Notes: generated from the letters alone by a model not told the origin. 39,093 nt of DNA from Chryseobacterium elymi (GCF_003385495.1 NZ_QNUH01000027.1:1-39093), one strand, 5' to 3'. Positions 8,461-17,055 are shown, counted from the first letter of the stretch. Program-made: numbers and translations.

Positions 8461-8643
8461 ATAAAGAATCTGAAAGAGGTCTTTGGAGGTGCGGTTATTC
8501 CACGGTGTCCAACGAATTTGTATCATGTTCAGTACAATGGTTACTATGCATGCTGCAGTACTCCTGCGAACAATCCCTGCCAGGGAATGTGTATGGTGCA
8601 TGTAGATATGTGTGCAACTCCGACAGAGGAAGATCCTATTTAA
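8461..8643 (+). pseudogene. Candidate double-glycine-leader Cys-rich peptide without a normal start codon
   Basis: A 60-codon frame begins 'IKNLKEVFGG' and continues 'AVIPRCPTNLYHVQY'. It ends in 'MCATPTEEDPI' and a TAA. The first ten residues look like the conserved end of a Bacteroidetes bacteriocin-like leader (typically MKNLKK...GG), with a cleavage point after GG. The core of 50 residues has six cysteines, including a CC pair. The frame starts with ATA where ATG is expected, and an in-frame TAA stands two codons before it. An in-frame ATG at 8440 reads only five codons before that TAA. Either the start codon has mutated, the ATA is used, or the leader has been damaged; at ten residues it is also shorter than usual. 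A strong terminator follows 15 bp later. The overlapping 90-codon frame in another phase (8379-8651) has no family-like content. Confidence 0.5.
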
Positions 8644-8654
8644 ATAATTGATGG

Positions 8655-8685
8655 AAAAGCCGGGAAAATTTTCCCGGCCTTTTTA
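8655..8685. terminator. Bidirectional terminator between the GG peptide and the ABC operon
   Basis: A perfect palindrome with arms GCCGGGAAAA/TTTTCCCGGC (8659-8678) is preceded by AAAA and followed by CTTTTT. It can therefore terminate transcription from both sides. The stop codon of the leftward ABC ATPase gene (8683-8685) overlaps its edge. Confidence 0.88.
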
Positions 8686-9411
8686 TTCTAAATTAACTGC
8701 TGAAGACACTGAAACCTGATCTGCAAAGTACTGTTCGAGATCCCGCAACGTTTCCGGATTGGTCTTTATATCTTTTACAAGCTCTCCTTTATTCACAACA
8801 ACAATTCTGTTGCAGACCTCTGTGGTATGTGAAAGATCATGACTCGAGATCAGAAAAGTTACGCCGTCCTGCTTTGAAAGTTCTTTAATTAGATTTTTAA
8901 GCTTAATTTGGGTAGAAGGATCCAGATTTGCAAAAGGTTCATCAAGGATAATGATCTCCGGATTTCCGATGACAGCTCCTACTATTCCTACTTTTTTCTG
9001 ATTTCCTTTCGACAGATCACGAACGTATTTTCCTGAATTGAGAATCTCACCATTGAAAAAATCGTGAAACGGCTTTAAAAACTCATCGATTGAAGCCTTA
9101 TTCTGTCCTCTCAGTTCTCCAATGAAATAAAAGTATTCTTCAGGTGTCAGATAGCCGATCAGGAAAGTATCATCTACAAAAGCAGATACTTTATTTTTCC
9201 AGGCTTCAGATTCATTCACTTTGATATCTTCGATGCTTACAAATCCTGTGGTAGGCTGGATCAAATCAAGCATAAGACTGAAAAGCGTAGTTTTTCCGGC
9301 TCCATTATTTCCTACCAGCCCAAAAGTTTCACCATTAGGAATTTCAAGATGTTCAATATTAAGAACTGTGGCAGTTCCGTAGGTCTTTGATAAGTTATTG
9401 ATAGTAATCAT
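8683..9411 (-). CDS. ABC transporter ATP-binding protein
   Basis: This 242-residue nucleotide-binding subunit has Walker A GNNGAGKT (34-41), ABC signature LSKGNQKK (133-140), Walker B IIILDEPFANLD (about 153-164) and the H-loop 'SSHDLSHT' (about 190). The signature reads LSKGN, as in the BcrA/CcmA-like branch of exporters. It follows the DUF5687 permease gene by 2 bp, so the two subunits are coupled and presumably form one exporter. The substrate cannot be read from sequence. Transcription ends at the palindrome at 8655-8685. Confidence 0.92.
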   Translation of the reverse strand: MITINNLSKTYGTATVLNIEHLEIPNGETFGLVGNNGAGKTTLFSLMLDLIQPTTGFVSIEDIKVNESEAWKNKVSAFVDDTFLIGYLTPEEYFYFIGELRGQNKASIDEFLKPFHDFFNGEILNSGKYVRDLSKGNQKKVGIVGAVIGNPEIIILDEPFANLDPSTQIKLKNLIKELSKQDGVTFLISSHDLSHTTEVCNRIVVVNKGELVKDIKTNPETLRDLEQYFADQVSVSSAVNLE

Positions 9412-9413
9412 AG

Positions 9414-10880
9414 TTAGTCTTTGTTTTTAAATGCGTCCAGCGTGCTGTATTTTTCGCGTTTATATTGTTTGACGATGATATCGAATATTTTTTCTCTGAG
9501 GAAAAATCCTAAAAGTCCAAAAACGGCAATGCTTACAACTCCGGCTGTAATTCCAAAGAAATATTTTGACAAGGCAAAAACTCCCATTGGAAGTAACATT
9601 TTCGGAATCAATAAGAGCATGGATTTCAGATTAAAGCTGTTTTTCTGTCCAATTCTTTTTTCTTTTGAATTCAGATCGATCTGGGTTTTATTAAATGCTC
9701 CTGACCAAAGGGTAAGTTGGGAATTCACTCCGATATTATAAAGTCCTGCTGCAAAAAAAGTGACATACAGCTCCCAGCCGAAATAGACGTAAAATAATGC
9801 AATGATGATTGAAGCTGCCGTCATAATATTCATTAACCACCATTTTGCTTTGAGATATTCTTTGTAGGGAACATTCAGCGTCATCATCAATGGATAGTAA
9901 GAACTGTCGAATGCAGGAACCCGCTGCCCGAAAAGAAACTGAAAGCCTCCGGTTACAAACAGCCCCATAAACATCATCATGGCAGGTGTTTTATAAATCG
10001 TAGACGTAAACATCAGTAATCCGTAAAAAAGAAAGAAAAAGCTTCCGATCAGAATACCTTTTGTTACCTTATTACGTCTCAGCATTTTAATATCATTATT
10101 AATAAAGGTTCCGATAACTCCATATTTATTTAGAAAAGCAATATTTTCCGTTTTTCCAAACTGTTTTTTAGCTTCTAGTCCCTGATCCAAATAAAATTCT
10201 TTACGAACATACCTAAAACATATTCGCCATAAGCTAAAAAACAGGACTATGGGAATTATAATAAAATAAGGGTTATGATAAAAAGCATATACCCATTTTT
10301 CTGAGTAAGAAAGTACAGGAACGATATTATAATACCCAAGACCCGCAACCACAGCAAATAGAAGCCCTATGAAAATGGCTACTGCTTCCTTATCATTAAA
10401 CAGAATATTGATGAAATTATTAAGATAAAACAAAAAAGAAATCCCGATCAACCAAGCCAGAATGCCGAAAACACTATATCCGTTGAACATGGCAATGACG
10501 GAAAATGTGATAAAGAATAAAGAATTCAGCCAGCTTAATGCCGAAAGAAACGTTTTCACAAGCATATAATTGACCAGCGTATTTTTGGGAATATTCTGAG
10601 TCAAGAACGGTTTGATATTCTGAGTCGACATTTCCTGCCAGATGTATTTCAAAATGAGGTCCAGTGCCCATGCAGCCACTAAAAATTTTGAAACCATTTT
10701 TAAAGGATCCTGATGCATTTCATCCCGTACATAGAAGAATACCGCAAATGCACCTCCTGCCAGACATGCCATAAAATAGAGGATTCCTATAAAACGAAGG
10801 ATCTTCATGGTAAGATTCACGCCTACAGAAGTACCACGGAAAAAGCTTTTGATTTCGAGCCTGAGGAACTTTAGAAACAT
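9414..10880 (-). CDS. ABC transporter permease, DUF5687 family
   Basis: This is a 488-residue membrane protein with about ten to twelve hydrophobic segments in two blocks, joined by a charged cytoplasmic loop ('FRYVRKEFYLDQGLEAKKQFGKTENIAF', about 225-255). The N-terminus 'MFLKFLRLEIKSFFRG' and the segment 'FQFLFGQRVPAFDSSYYPLMMTLNVPYKEYLKAKW' are characteristic of the Bacteroidetes family DUF5687. It is encoded directly upstream of the ATPase and is its likely membrane partner. An inverted repeat (10889-10915) lies just before its start. The substrate is unknown. Confidence 0.85.
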   Translation of the reverse strand: MFLKFLRLEIKSFFRGTSVGVNLTMKILRFIGILYFMACLAGGAFAVFFYVRDEMHQDPLKMVSKFLVAAWALDLILKYIWQEMSTQNIKPFLTQNIPKNTLVNYMLVKTFLSALSWLNSLFFITFSVIAMFNGYSVFGILAWLIGISFLFYLNNFINILFNDKEAVAIFIGLLFAVVAGLGYYNIVPVLSYSEKWVYAFYHNPYFIIIPIVLFFSLWRICFRYVRKEFYLDQGLEAKKQFGKTENIAFLNKYGVIGTFINNDIKMLRRNKVTKGILIGSFFFLFYGLLMFTSTIYKTPAMMMFMGLFVTGGFQFLFGQRVPAFDSSYYPLMMTLNVPYKEYLKAKWWLMNIMTAASIIIALFYVYFGWELYVTFFAAGLYNIGVNSQLTLWSGAFNKTQIDLNSKEKRIGQKNSFNLKSMLLLIPKMLLPMGVFALSKYFFGITAGVVSIAVFGLLGFFLREKIFDIIVKQYKREKYSTLDAFKNKD

Positions 10881-10888
10881 ATTTAGTT

Positions 10889-10915
10889 TTTTACATTAGT
10901 CAGTATAATGTAAAA
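10889..10915. repeat. Perfect inverted repeat upstream of the ABC operon
   Basis: Arms TTTTACATTA and TAATGTAAAA (10 bp each) flank a 7-bp centre, between the end of recN and the start of the permease gene. No T run follows it on either strand, so it is more likely an operator or an AU-rich mRNA hairpin than a terminator. Confidence 0.5.
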
Positions 10916-10930
10916 TATGTTACAGTTTTT

Positions 10931-12580
10931 TTAACCAATAAGTTCTTTTGCCTGTGCCAGTGCGGCCTCGGTAATTTTGCTTCCGGAAAGAAGCTGGGCG
11001 ATCTCGTTCAGTTTTTCCTCGTCGTTCAGAGGAATGATCGTTGACTGTGTTTTACCGGAAATATCACGTTTGACTACTTTATAGTTATTATTTCCTTTGG
11101 CCGCAACCTGTGCCAAGTGGGAAATAACGATAAGCTGCATATCGGTGGCCATTTCCCGCATCAGGTTTCCAATCTCTTCTGCCACTTTCCCGGAAACTCC
11201 GGTATCAATTTCATCCAGAATCAAGGTAGGAAGCTCGTCACTTTCGGCAATGATTTTTTTCACCGCAAGCATAACCCTTGATCTTTCACCGCCGGAAATA
11301 GCAGTCTGGATTGGCTTTAACGGAAAGCCTGAGTTAGCCTGAAACAACAACTGTATATTTTCTTTTCCGAATGCATTAAAGTCAGATGCATCCTGAAGTT
11401 CAATATCAACTCTGGCTTTTTCAAGGCCTAATTTTTTAAGAAGGCTTTCTGCTTTTTTGATAAAGACAGGAATAGATTTCTTTCTGTTTTTTGAAAGTTT
11501 TTCCGCCAGAGACTGTAGTGTTTTTTCTTTTTCGGAAATATTTTTTCCGATCTCAGCAATATAATCTTCGAGTTCTGAAGCACCTTTCTGCTCCCCAGCA
11601 AGCTGGTCTCGGAGCTCTTTCAGTTCCTTGATATCAGAAACATTATGTTTTAAAAACTGGGCATTGATTTTATTATTAAGCTCAACAAGAACCGTAAGAT
11701 TGGCTGGATTGATTTCGATTCTTTCCGATTCATTTTCAAGCTCGGAAATAATATCTTTCAATTCCACAAAGGAAGTTTCCAGTCTTTCATCAAGTTCTGA
11801 AAAGCTGTTTGAAACTTCAGAAATTCTTGACAGTTTACTTTTAGCTTCGTTGAAGAAAGAAAGAATTCCGACTTCTTCCTGATGAAATCTTGAAAGGATC
11901 TGTACCAGGTTTTCGGAGATCATCTCAGCATTCTCCTGGATGGAAAGCTGATCCTGCAGATCTTCATAATCTACATCATCCAGTTTCAGTTCCTCCAGTT
12001 CGTTTAAGAGAAATTCTTTATAATCACTTTCTTTTCTGTTTTCGGAAAGCTGGGTCTGAAATTTTCTAAGCTGTATTTTTAAACTCTGAAAGTCAGAAAA
12101 TTCATTCTGATAATTTTCAATAGTTTTTTTATTTTCAGAAAAACCGTCAATAATTTTAAACTGGTATTCAGAGGTAAAAAGGTTTGAGGTTTCAAACTGT
12201 GAATGGATATCAATCAGTTTGGAAGATAATTCTTTGAGCACATCAAGGGTTACCGGGACATCGTTAATGAATGCCCTGGATTTTCCGGAGGGAAGGATTT
12301 CCCGTCTGATGATGGTCTGATGTTCATAATCAAGATCATTTTCAATAAAGAACTTTTTGAACTGGTTATTCAGGTCAAATTCAGTTTCTACAATGCTCTT
12401 CTCTTCGGATTTAGAAATAGATTTAGCTTCCGCCCTTTCGCCGAGGATCAATCTTAAGGCTCCTAAAATAATGGATTTTCCTGCTCCGGTTTCTCCGGTG
12501 ATTACCTGCAGACCGTTATTCAATGATACTTCAAGAGTATCAATCAAAGCAAAATTTTTAATGTAAATTCTCGAAAGCAT
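10931..12580 (-). CDS. recN: DNA repair protein RecN
   Basis: This is an SMC-like ATPase that acts in recombinational repair of double-strand breaks. The 549 residues match the family length. Walker A GETGAGKS is at 29-36 inside the RecN N-terminal signature (MLSRIYIKNFALID). The middle 150-400 is a long Glu/Lys/Leu-rich coiled coil. The C-terminal head has the signature ISGGERSRVMLAVK, Walker B 'LPTLILDEIDTGVSG' and the switch 'QLIVISHLAQVAAKG'. It is the last gene of the leftward bamD-rpoZ-coaBC-porD-recN series, 78 bp after the previous gene. Confidence 0.96.
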   Translation of the reverse strand: MLSRIYIKNFALIDTLEVSLNNGLQVITGETGAGKSIILGALRLILGERAEAKSISKSEEKSIVETEFDLNNQFKKFFIENDLDYEHQTIIRREILPSGKSRAFINDVPVTLDVLKELSSKLIDIHSQFETSNLFTSEYQFKIIDGFSENKKTIENYQNEFSDFQSLKIQLRKFQTQLSENRKESDYKEFLLNELEELKLDDVDYEDLQDQLSIQENAEMISENLVQILSRFHQEEVGILSFFNEAKSKLSRISEVSNSFSELDERLETSFVELKDIISELENESERIEINPANLTVLVELNNKINAQFLKHNVSDIKELKELRDQLAGEQKGASELEDYIAEIGKNISEKEKTLQSLAEKLSKNRKKSIPVFIKKAESLLKKLGLEKARVDIELQDASDFNAFGKENIQLLFQANSGFPLKPIQTAISGGERSRVMLAVKKIIAESDELPTLILDEIDTGVSGKVAEEIGNLMREMATDMQLIVISHLAQVAAKGNNNYKVVKRDISGKTQSTIIPLNDEEKLNEIAQLLSGSKITEAALAQAKELIG

Positions 12581-12658
12581 GGATAATAGCTGATTACTTT
12601 AGGTAATGCAAATATAGAATATAGAATTAAGTATTCAATGACTTAAAGTAAAGGATCT

Positions 12659-13561
12659 TTATTTCCACTTATTCCATTTGTTCTCCGAATTTTTTGGAGA
12701 AAGGGTCATCATTAGCTGCTTAAGGTCATTCATGACAATGCCTCCATTGTTTCCGGAATTGAAAACATTAAAGATCTCATCACTTTTGTTATCCAGAAAC
12801 AGATTGAAGTAATAAGACTGCTGGAAAGAGTTTTCATATCTTTTAAGCTGTAAAAGGGCATCAAAGATGACTTTTTTCGCGGCTGTCTGATCCTGGTTGA
12901 ATAAATTATCCAAACCTGCTCTATGATAGGTATACATCGTAGAACGCAACTGGCTCCAGTTCGGGTTGATGATCTCATTAATCAGTATCGTGCGGCTTCG
13001 TGGCTCGTTGATAACATTCCATCCTTCATAGTTTCTGTTCTGGGAATTCTGGGCAATCTGCTGAGCTTTTGAGAACCATGGTGTTCCTCCCATAGACTGG
13101 AAGCTGTCTGCATCATAGCCTAAGATCACGTACACATAAAAGCTGATCACATCAATAAGATTCTTACCTGAGAACTGTCTTTCATTGAATACAAGATTTT
13201 CATTTTCCACATATTCAAAGGCAAATCTCTGGTCCTGAAGGTTAATCAGCGGAGACTCATAGCTGGTACTGAATACGGGCCGCACAGCCTGGATCACAAT
13301 ACTTCCTTTGAACCGGTTTCCGTCTCTTTCAGCAATAACAACGGCAAAATTACATTTGATCTTTTCGAAATTCTGAAGTTTTTTCCCTGTCCAGCTGGTA
13401 TTATTGATAAAGTCTCTGAGACTTTTCTCCAGCGCTTTATAGGCCTGCTGGTTACTTCCTCCCAGCTGCTGGGAGTTGATCTGTACAGTTGCAAGCAATT
13501 CCTGGGAAAAACTCAGGTTATATATAAAAAGCAGCAAAAATAGGCTTATGATTTTTTTCAT
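12659..13561 (-). CDS. porD: DUF4835 family protein (PorD-like, T9SS-associated)
   Basis: This 300-residue exported protein has a signal peptide (residues 1-19, ending SFSQ). Family marks are 'ELLATVQINSQQLGGSNQQAYKALEKSLRDFINNTSWT' near the N-terminus, 'ISFYVYVILGYDADSF' at about 140-155 and 'NEPRSRTILINEIINPNW' at about 185-202. DUF4835 is widespread in Bacteroidetes and is listed in some annotations as T9SS protein PorD; the precise role is not settled. The place between coaBC and recN is, to my knowledge, conserved in flavobacteria. It may act in the periplasm or at the outer membrane. The family call is solid; the T9SS role is weaker. Confidence 0.82.
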   Translation of the reverse strand: MKKIISLFLLLFIYNLSFSQELLATVQINSQQLGGSNQQAYKALEKSLRDFINNTSWTGKKLQNFEKIKCNFAVVIAERDGNRFKGSIVIQAVRPVFSTSYESPLINLQDQRFAFEYVENENLVFNERQFSGKNLIDVISFYVYVILGYDADSFQSMGGTPWFSKAQQIAQNSQNRNYEGWNVINEPRSRTILINEIINPNWSQLRSTMYTYHRAGLDNLFNQDQTAAKKVIFDALLQLKRYENSFQQSYYFNLFLDNKSDEIFNVFNSGNNGGIVMNDLKQLMMTLSPKNSENKWNKWK

Positions 13562-13597
13562 TATCTATTAAAAATTGAGAACGGAAATTTATTAAAA

Positions 13598-14803
13598 TTA
13601 TTTTAAAAGTTGAGCCTCAACAAAATCCAGAATATCCGCAGCTACTTCGTCCTTAGATTTGAGATTAAATTCCTTTTTCTCTGTTTTGGTGAATATTTTG
13701 ATTTTATTGGTGTCATTCTTAAAGCCGGCTCCTTCGTCACGGAGTGAGTTCAGCACGATCATATCGAGGTTTTTCTTTTCCAGCTTTCCTTTGGCATTTT
13801 CTTCTTCATTCTGTGTTTCCAGCGCAAAACCTACCAAAAACTGATGGGTTTTCTTTTCGCCCATTGTTTTAAGGATATCGGGATTTTTAACCAATTCGAT
13901 GGTTAAATTATCATCATTTTTTTTAATTTTCTCCTTTGCCACTTCTTTTGGAGCATAATCTGCCACTGCAGCACTCGCAATACCAATATCCACGCGGTCA
14001 TAAAATTCAAAAACTTTATTCAGCATTTCTTTGGCAGAGGTTACTTTATGAAGCTGGATATTTTTATCTTCTGTCTTTTGTGAACTTGGCCCTGATATCA
14101 GAATAACTTTCGCTCCTCTTTTTGAGGCTTCTTCAGCAAGAGAAAAGCCCATTTTGCCTGAGGAGTGATTACCTATAAATCTTACAGGATCGATAGCTTC
14201 GTAGGTAGGCCCGGCCGTGATCAGTACTGTTTTTCCTTCTAAGCTTTTGGTCTGATTTCCGGAAGTAAAGAAATTATCAACAGTCCTAAAAATAGTCTCA
14301 GGTTCTGCCATTCTTCCCTGCCCAATTAAGCCACTGGCAAGTTCACCAGTTTCTGCAGGTATAATGATATGTCCGTAATCTTCTGCGAGCTCAATATTCT
14401 GTTTGGTAGAAGGGTGTGCATACATATCGAGATCCATTGCCGGGGCAATGAATACAGGACATTTGGCGGACATATAAGTAGCGATCACCAGGTTGTCACA
14501 CATTCCGTGGATCATCTTGGCTAATGTATTGGCTGTGCATGGAGCAACGATCATTAGATCTGCCCACAAAGCCATTTCTACATGGCTGTTCCAGGTACCG
14601 TTATCACCATAAAAATCTGAATACACAGGTTTTTTGGAAAGAGTTGAAAAACTTAGTTTCGTTACGAACTGCTCTGCATCGGGTGTCATAATTACCTGAA
14701 CTTCAGCTCCTTTTTTTACAAAATCCCGGATCAGGAAATGAATTTTATAAGCCGCAATTCCTCCAGAAACAGCGATAAGTATCTTTTTACCGGAAACACT
14801 CAT
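13598..14803 (-). CDS. coaBC: Phosphopantothenoylcysteine decarboxylase / phosphopantothenate-cysteine ligase
   Basis: This bifunctional flavoenzyme carries out two consecutive steps of coenzyme A synthesis. The N-terminal CoaC domain (about 1-185) has catalytic H74 (WNSHVEMALWADLMIVAPCTANTLAKM) and the 'PAMDLDMY' motif, where E. coli has PAMN. The substrate flap reads ASGLIGQGRM, with Ser at 157 where E. coli CoaC has an active-site Cys. The CoaB domain (about 190-401) starts 'KTVLITAGPTYEAIDPVRFIGNHSSGKMG' and has 'KIKKNDDNLTIELVKNPDIL'. The 401 residues are normal length. It sits between rpoZ and the DUF4835 gene. Confidence 0.95.
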   Translation of the reverse strand: MSVSGKKILIAVSGGIAAYKIHFLIRDFVKKGAEVQVIMTPDAEQFVTKLSFSTLSKKPVYSDFYGDNGTWNSHVEMALWADLMIVAPCTANTLAKMIHGMCDNLVIATYMSAKCPVFIAPAMDLDMYAHPSTKQNIELAEDYGHIIIPAETGELASGLIGQGRMAEPETIFRTVDNFFTSGNQTKSLEGKTVLITAGPTYEAIDPVRFIGNHSSGKMGFSLAEEASKRGAKVILISGPSSQKTEDKNIQLHKVTSAKEMLNKVFEFYDRVDIGIASAAVADYAPKEVAKEKIKKNDDNLTIELVKNPDILKTMGEKKTHQFLVGFALETQNEEENAKGKLEKKNLDMIVLNSLRDEGAGFKNDTNKIKIFTKTEKKEFNLKSKDEVAADILDFVEAQLLK

Positions 14804-14867
14804 TTAGTTTTAATTTTTGAACTCCTAAATTACTTATTTTTTCGCACAAAGACAGGTATAAACAGAC

Positions 14868-14901
14868 AAAGGTCATAAAAGAACTGAATTCCCTTATGAC
14901 C
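14868..14901 (-). terminator. Weak hairpin between rpoZ and coaBC
   Basis: An 8-bp inverted repeat GGTCATAA/TTATGACC with a 15-nt loop. Read leftward it is followed by TTTG rather than a long T run. It may act as a partial terminator after rpoZ, or as a processing hairpin within a longer transcript. Confidence 0.4.
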
Positions 14902-14925
14902 TCCATATATAAAAAACACAAATGA

Positions 14926-15249
14926 TTATTTTCTGTCTTCTGTCTTTCTGAAATAGATATCTTCATTCAGCCATTCTTCAATAGCAATAGAAGTAGGCTT
15001 AGGAAGTTTCTCGTAATGTTTAGAGATTTCAATCTGTTCTCTGTTTTCGAAAACCTCTTCCAATGTAGAATTGTGCACCGCAAATTCGTCCAGTTTATTG
15101 TGAAGTTCTGTACGGATTTCTGCGTTGATCTGCTCTGCTCTCTTTCCCATGATAACAATAGCTTCATAGATTGAACCTACTTTATCTTCAATCTTGTCTT
15201 TATCGTAAGTAATAGTATTTACTTCTGCTTTTGTATCTTTTACGCTCAT
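14926..15249 (-). CDS. rpoZ: DNA-directed RNA polymerase omega subunit, Bacteroidetes type
   Basis: This 107-residue protein fits the Bacteroidetes RpoZ form, with 'ITYDKDKIEDKVGSIYEAIVIMGKRAEQINAEIRTELHNKLDEF' at about 12-57. The 'YEAIVIMGKRAEQI' core corresponds to the RpoZ segment that clamps the beta-prime subunit. A divergent acidic tail follows ('EEWLNEDIYFRKTEDRK'). Omega assists assembly and stability of RNA polymerase. It lies 42 bp downstream of bamD and ahead of coaBC, which is the usual order in flavobacteria. Confidence 0.9.
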   Translation of the reverse strand: MSVKDTKAEVNTITYDKDKIEDKVGSIYEAIVIMGKRAEQINAEIRTELHNKLDEFAVHNSTLEEVFENREQIEISKHYEKLPKPTSIAIEEWLNEDIYFRKTEDRK

Positions 15250-15291
15250 TTTGAGAAATTTATTTTATTAATAAGATGGCAAATTTACGAA

Positions 15292-16287
15292 TTATCTTTG
15301 GATTTTGAAAGTCGCTGCCGGAGGAGGGGTCTGAAGCGCTGCACTATCCCTCTGGATCTGCATTGCTTTCTTTTCATTGTTGATCTGATCTTTGATCTGC
15401 TGTTCAGCTTTACTTTTTTCTGCTATTTTATCAGCCTCCTTTTTCTGTCTTGCTGTTAATACTGCAATTCTTGCTTCTGTCTGTTTCTTAACGACAGCAA
15501 AGTTTTCTTTTTCTTTTGTCAGTTTCGCTCTAAGGTCTGTTGCTGTTTTAGAATATTCCGTATTCGGAAGTTCTTTTTCTACCAGCTTTGTATAAGCAAG
15601 AGCACTTTCTATACGCTCATCTTTAAGGTCATATACAGACTTTACGGCCAGTTCATAACGTGATTTCATGATGTAATCATAGATCTTCGGACGAAGTTTG
15701 GTACTTGGGAAATCTTCCAGTACGTTTTCAAAAGCTACGTTAGCGGCTTTGTACTCACCCATTTTGAAGTACTGCCTTGCATTTTCATATGCTTTGAATT
15801 CTAATTTATAAGACAGTTCATCAATTAACTGGCTGATATTTTTAGATCTTTCAGAGTTTGGATAGTTGGTCAGGAAATCCTGAAGCTCATTAATCGCTGT
15901 TTCTGTAGTAGACTGGTCCAGGTTATAATCCATAGAACCCTCATAGTAGCATAAGGCAGACATATAGGCCGCTTCTTCTGCTCTTGGATCTTTAGGGAAG
16001 TTTACCGCAAAGTTTTTAAACTGATGCCCTGCCAGTTTATAGTTTTTGTCATAATAATTCGCATAAGCAGTATTAAAACCTACATTAGGAAAGTCATCTG
16101 TCCCCGCTACAAGGTTAGCAAGCCTGTCATATAATGCCAATGCATTTTTCCACTTCTTTTTGGCAAAATTATCATTAGCTGCCTTTAAGATAAAATTCTT
16201 GTCAGCACTCTTCATTGCTTTTTCCTGCTGGCTTACGCATGAGGAAAGAACCGCCACCGCAAAAAGACCTAAAATATATTTTTTCAT
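15292..16287 (-). CDS. bamD: Outer membrane protein assembly factor BamD
   Basis: This lipoprotein of the BAM complex helps insert beta-barrels into the outer membrane. The signal peptide ends in a lipobox with C17 (VLSSC). TPR-like repeats cover about residues 30-240, with family phrases 'KKWKNALALYDRLANL', 'YKLAGHQFKNFAVNFPKDPRAEEAAYMSALCYY', 'FLTNYPNSERSKNI' and 'FENVLEDFPSTKLRPKIYDYIMKSRYELA'. Residues about 250-331 form a Lys/Glu/Ala/Gln-rich coiled coil ('ARQKKEADKIAEKSKAEQQIKDQ') that E. coli BamD (245 residues) lacks. It heads the leftward rpoZ-coaBC-porD-recN series. A -7 box lies at 16336-16343. Confidence 0.93.
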   Translation of the reverse strand: MKKYILGLFAVAVLSSCVSQQEKAMKSADKNFILKAANDNFAKKKWKNALALYDRLANLVAGTDDFPNVGFNTAYANYYDKNYKLAGHQFKNFAVNFPKDPRAEEAAYMSALCYYEGSMDYNLDQSTTETAINELQDFLTNYPNSERSKNISQLIDELSYKLEFKAYENARQYFKMGEYKAANVAFENVLEDFPSTKLRPKIYDYIMKSRYELAVKSVYDLKDERIESALAYTKLVEKELPNTEYSKTATDLRAKLTKEKENFAVVKKQTEARIAVLTARQKKEADKIAEKSKAEQQIKDQINNEKKAMQIQRDSAALQTPPPAATFKIQR

Positions 16288-16335
16288 ATAAAAAATTCAA
16301 CAGTTTTCGGATGATACAGCCGATTTACTAATTTG

Positions 16336-16343
16336 CAAAAATA
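16336..16343 (-). promoter_or_regulatory. Candidate -7 box for bamD
   Basis: TATTTTTG on the minus strand fits TAnnTTTG, about 50 bp before the bamD ATG. A TTGAC is present upstream but only 12 bp away, so the -33 element is unclear. Confidence 0.4.
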
Positions 16344-16390
16344 TAACTTTTTTGTCAATAGATTTTTTTTTATGAATATTTAACGTAAAT

Positions 16391-17029
16391 TTAGTCTGCA
16401 GCGTAACCCAAAATTGCAAAAACGCTGACTAAAAGATTCATTCTTACTTTTTTCTCTGCTTCTTTGGTATATGCTTCTTCATTTTTGCTCGGTACATACA
16501 GCTCATAAAAGTTTTTGTTCCTGATGACAAACAATGTGGAGCCAATGATCATGGTAAGGATATCTTCAGGCTTTGGTGTAAAAGTAAATACTCCTGAAGC
16601 AACTCCTTTTTTGATGACATCATCCAGTTTCTTCACAAACAGCTGGTAAAAATCCAGCAGCTCATCTTTTAAATTTTCGGTATGTCTGAGCTCCTGTGTC
16701 ACAAACCCGTGGAAATAATTGTACTTGAATAGTTGGGAAACAATGTATTTAATGATCTCTCTAAGCTGCATTTCCGGCTTGCCATCCTTAATGGTATCTG
16801 CAAATTCGGAAAAATTCTCTCTGGTTTTCAGTACGCGGTACTGATAGAGATAGGACATCATTTTTTCTTTGGAACCGAAGTAATAGGAAATCATGGCCAC
16901 ATTAATGTTGGCCTTAGAACAGATATCCCTTACAGAAGTTCCTTCATAACCCTTTTTGGCAATAAGCTCTTCAGCAATGTCCAAAATATGGATCTGTTTT
17001 TCTGTAAATTTTTTTCTCATGAAGTGCAC
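16391..17029 (-). CDS. TetR/AcrR family transcriptional regulator
   Basis: This 212-residue repressor-type protein has a TetR helix-turn-helix at about residues 8-55: 'ILDIAEELIAKKGYEGTSVRDICSKANINVAMISYYFGSKEKMMSYLY'. The ligand domain (60-212) is mostly helical with no specific motif I can name. The start is either MHFM at 17029 or MRKK at 17020; both suit the promoter. A palindrome TAAACG-TT-CGTTTA lies directly upstream of its own -7 box, so it very likely represses itself. It is divergent from the tatD-like operon. TetR proteins of this kind in Bacteroidetes often sit by efflux genes, but none is next to it here, so its wider targets are unknown. Confidence 0.9.
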   Translation of the reverse strand: MHFMRKKFTEKQIHILDIAEELIAKKGYEGTSVRDICSKANINVAMISYYFGSKEKMMSYLYQYRVLKTRENFSEFADTIKDGKPEMQLREIIKYIVSQLFKYNYFHGFVTQELRHTENLKDELLDFYQLFVKKLDDVIKKGVASGVFTFTPKPEDILTMIIGSTLFVIRNKNFYELYVPSKNEEAYTKEAEKKVRMNLLVSVFAILGYAAD

Positions 17030-17055
17030 TTTGAGTAAAGTTAAGAAATTTTTAA

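Noticed and set aside
8379..8651. 90-codon frame after fumC
   Set aside because: Its composition is unlike the neighbours and shows no family pattern. The +1-shifted frame inside it gives the convincing KNLKEVFGG peptide instead.
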